Shown here: positions 63,370-64,000 of the stretch, piece after piece
Layout of the letters: each line of letters begins with the position of its first letter
How positions within the stretch are numbered: the stretch's first letter is position 1
NCBI GenBank assembly: GCA_018398805.1
Contig: JAGFBZ010002144.1
Coordinates: 186,001 to 250,000 of the forward strand
Reading direction: 5' to 3'
DNA length: 64,000 nt
Source of the DNA: Hirundichthys speculiger
Taxonomy: Eukaryota; Chordata; Actinopteri; Beloniformes; Exocoetidae
Program-made: the position numbers and the translations under genes
The notes under the pieces: generated by a model
Database searches by the model: none
What the model saw: only the letters and a program-made list of their open reading frames with translations
What the model was told of the DNA's origin: nothing

Positions 63370-64000
63370 CTGTTCTGTAGAGGAGTTTTCTGTTCTGTAG
63401 AGGAGTTTTCTGTTCTGTCGAGGAGTTTTCTGTTCTGTAGAGGACTTTTCTGTTCTGTAGAGGAGTTTTCTGTCACGTAGAGGAGTTTTCTGTCACGTAG
63501 AGGAGTTTTCTGTCACGTAGAGGAGTTTTCTGTTATGTCGCGGAGTTTTCTGTTCTGTCGAGGAGTTTTCTGTTCTGTAGAGGAGTTTTCTGTTAGTAGA
63601 GTTTTCTGTTAGAGGAGTTTCTGTTATGTTCGGTAGAGGAGTTTTCTGTTCGTAGAGTAGAGTTTAGAGAGTTTTCTGTTATGTAGAGTAGAGTAGTTTT
63701 CTGTTATGTAGAGTAGTTTAGTTTGTTAGAGAGTAGTTTTTGTTATGTAGAGGAGTTTCCTGTTCTGTAGAGGAGTTTCCTGTTCTGTAGAGGAGTTTCC
63801 TGTTCTGTAGAGGAGTTTTCTGTTGTGTTTTCTGTTGAGTAGAGGAGTTTTCTGTTATGCGTCGAGGAGTTTTGTTAGGAGTTTTTCGTTATGTGAGTAG
63901 GAGTTTTCTGTTACGTGGAGGAGTTTTCTGTTGTGTCGAGGAGTTTTCTGTTGTGTCGAGGAGTTTTCTGTTGTGTCGAGGAGGAGTTTTCTGTTGTGTC
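63370..64000. repeat. micu2: 20-bp minisatellite just inside micu2 intron 10, runs off the window
   Basis: Unit AGGAGTTTTCTGTTCTGTAG, about thirty copies with TCACGTAG, TTATGTAG and TTGTGTCG variants. It starts about a dozen bases after the splice donor at 63359. Confidence 0.97.

Noticed and set aside
63246..63476. Reverse-strand frame with SSTEQK-type repeats
   Set aside because: It is the complement of the 20-bp minisatellite and of a micu2 exon.

Overview
This window is nuclear genomic DNA of a ray-finned fish. The evidence is split vertebrate genes with GT-AG introns, a C-terminal beta-IV-spectrin gene, a MICU2 gene, and a very dense load of fish-type repeats: hAT and Tc1/mariner MITEs, PIF/Harbinger, pogo, non-LTR retroposon tails and long micro/minisatellites. 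The species cannot be named from the sequence alone.

Layout. Positions 501-40125 (+) hold the last 17 exons I can place of a beta-IV spectrin gene (sptbn4 type; the 5' part lies left of the window). Exons 1-11 encode the distal spectrin repeats, including the pair homologous to the ankyrin-binding repeats. Exon 12 is a 1.4-kb variable-domain exon with a Gly/Ser/Tyr/Gln-rich 12-residue tandem repeat and three ERQES-like motifs. Exons 13-17 encode a proline/arginine-rich linker, the PH domain and a charged tail. The 17 exon lengths add to 4218 nt (1405 codons plus stop) with every junction phase agreeing, so the reconstruction has no internal break. Introns 5, 8 and 16 (about 6.3, 15.4 and 6.0 kb) are packed with transposons, many with intact target-site duplications (TSDs), so nested insertions can be ordered.

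From 40126 to about 51850 there is a likely 3'UTR followed by intergenic repeats: a foldback element split by a retroposon, two copies of a TA-target MITE, a LINE 3' end, a pogo transposase remnant and a hAT remnant. A GC-box/CCAAT promoter at 51940-52060 precedes micu2 (52061-63358, + strand, continuing past the window), which encodes the mitochondrial calcium-uniporter regulator up to just before its last exons. Its introns hold hAT elements (two of one family inverted to each other), a TA/TG microsatellite and two minisatellites.

The two genes are neighbours on the same strand but act in different places: the spectrin in the submembrane cytoskeleton of axon initial segments and nodes, MICU2 in the mitochondrial intermembrane space. 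Nothing in the sequence links them functionally. I found no clear new multi-gene system. The most noteworthy points are the repeat-expanded spectrin variable domain, a micu2 exon whose frame depends on which of two adjacent AG acceptors is used, an unclassified retroposon family with a conserved ORF, and a tandem transposon dimer flanked by a 27-bp direct repeat.
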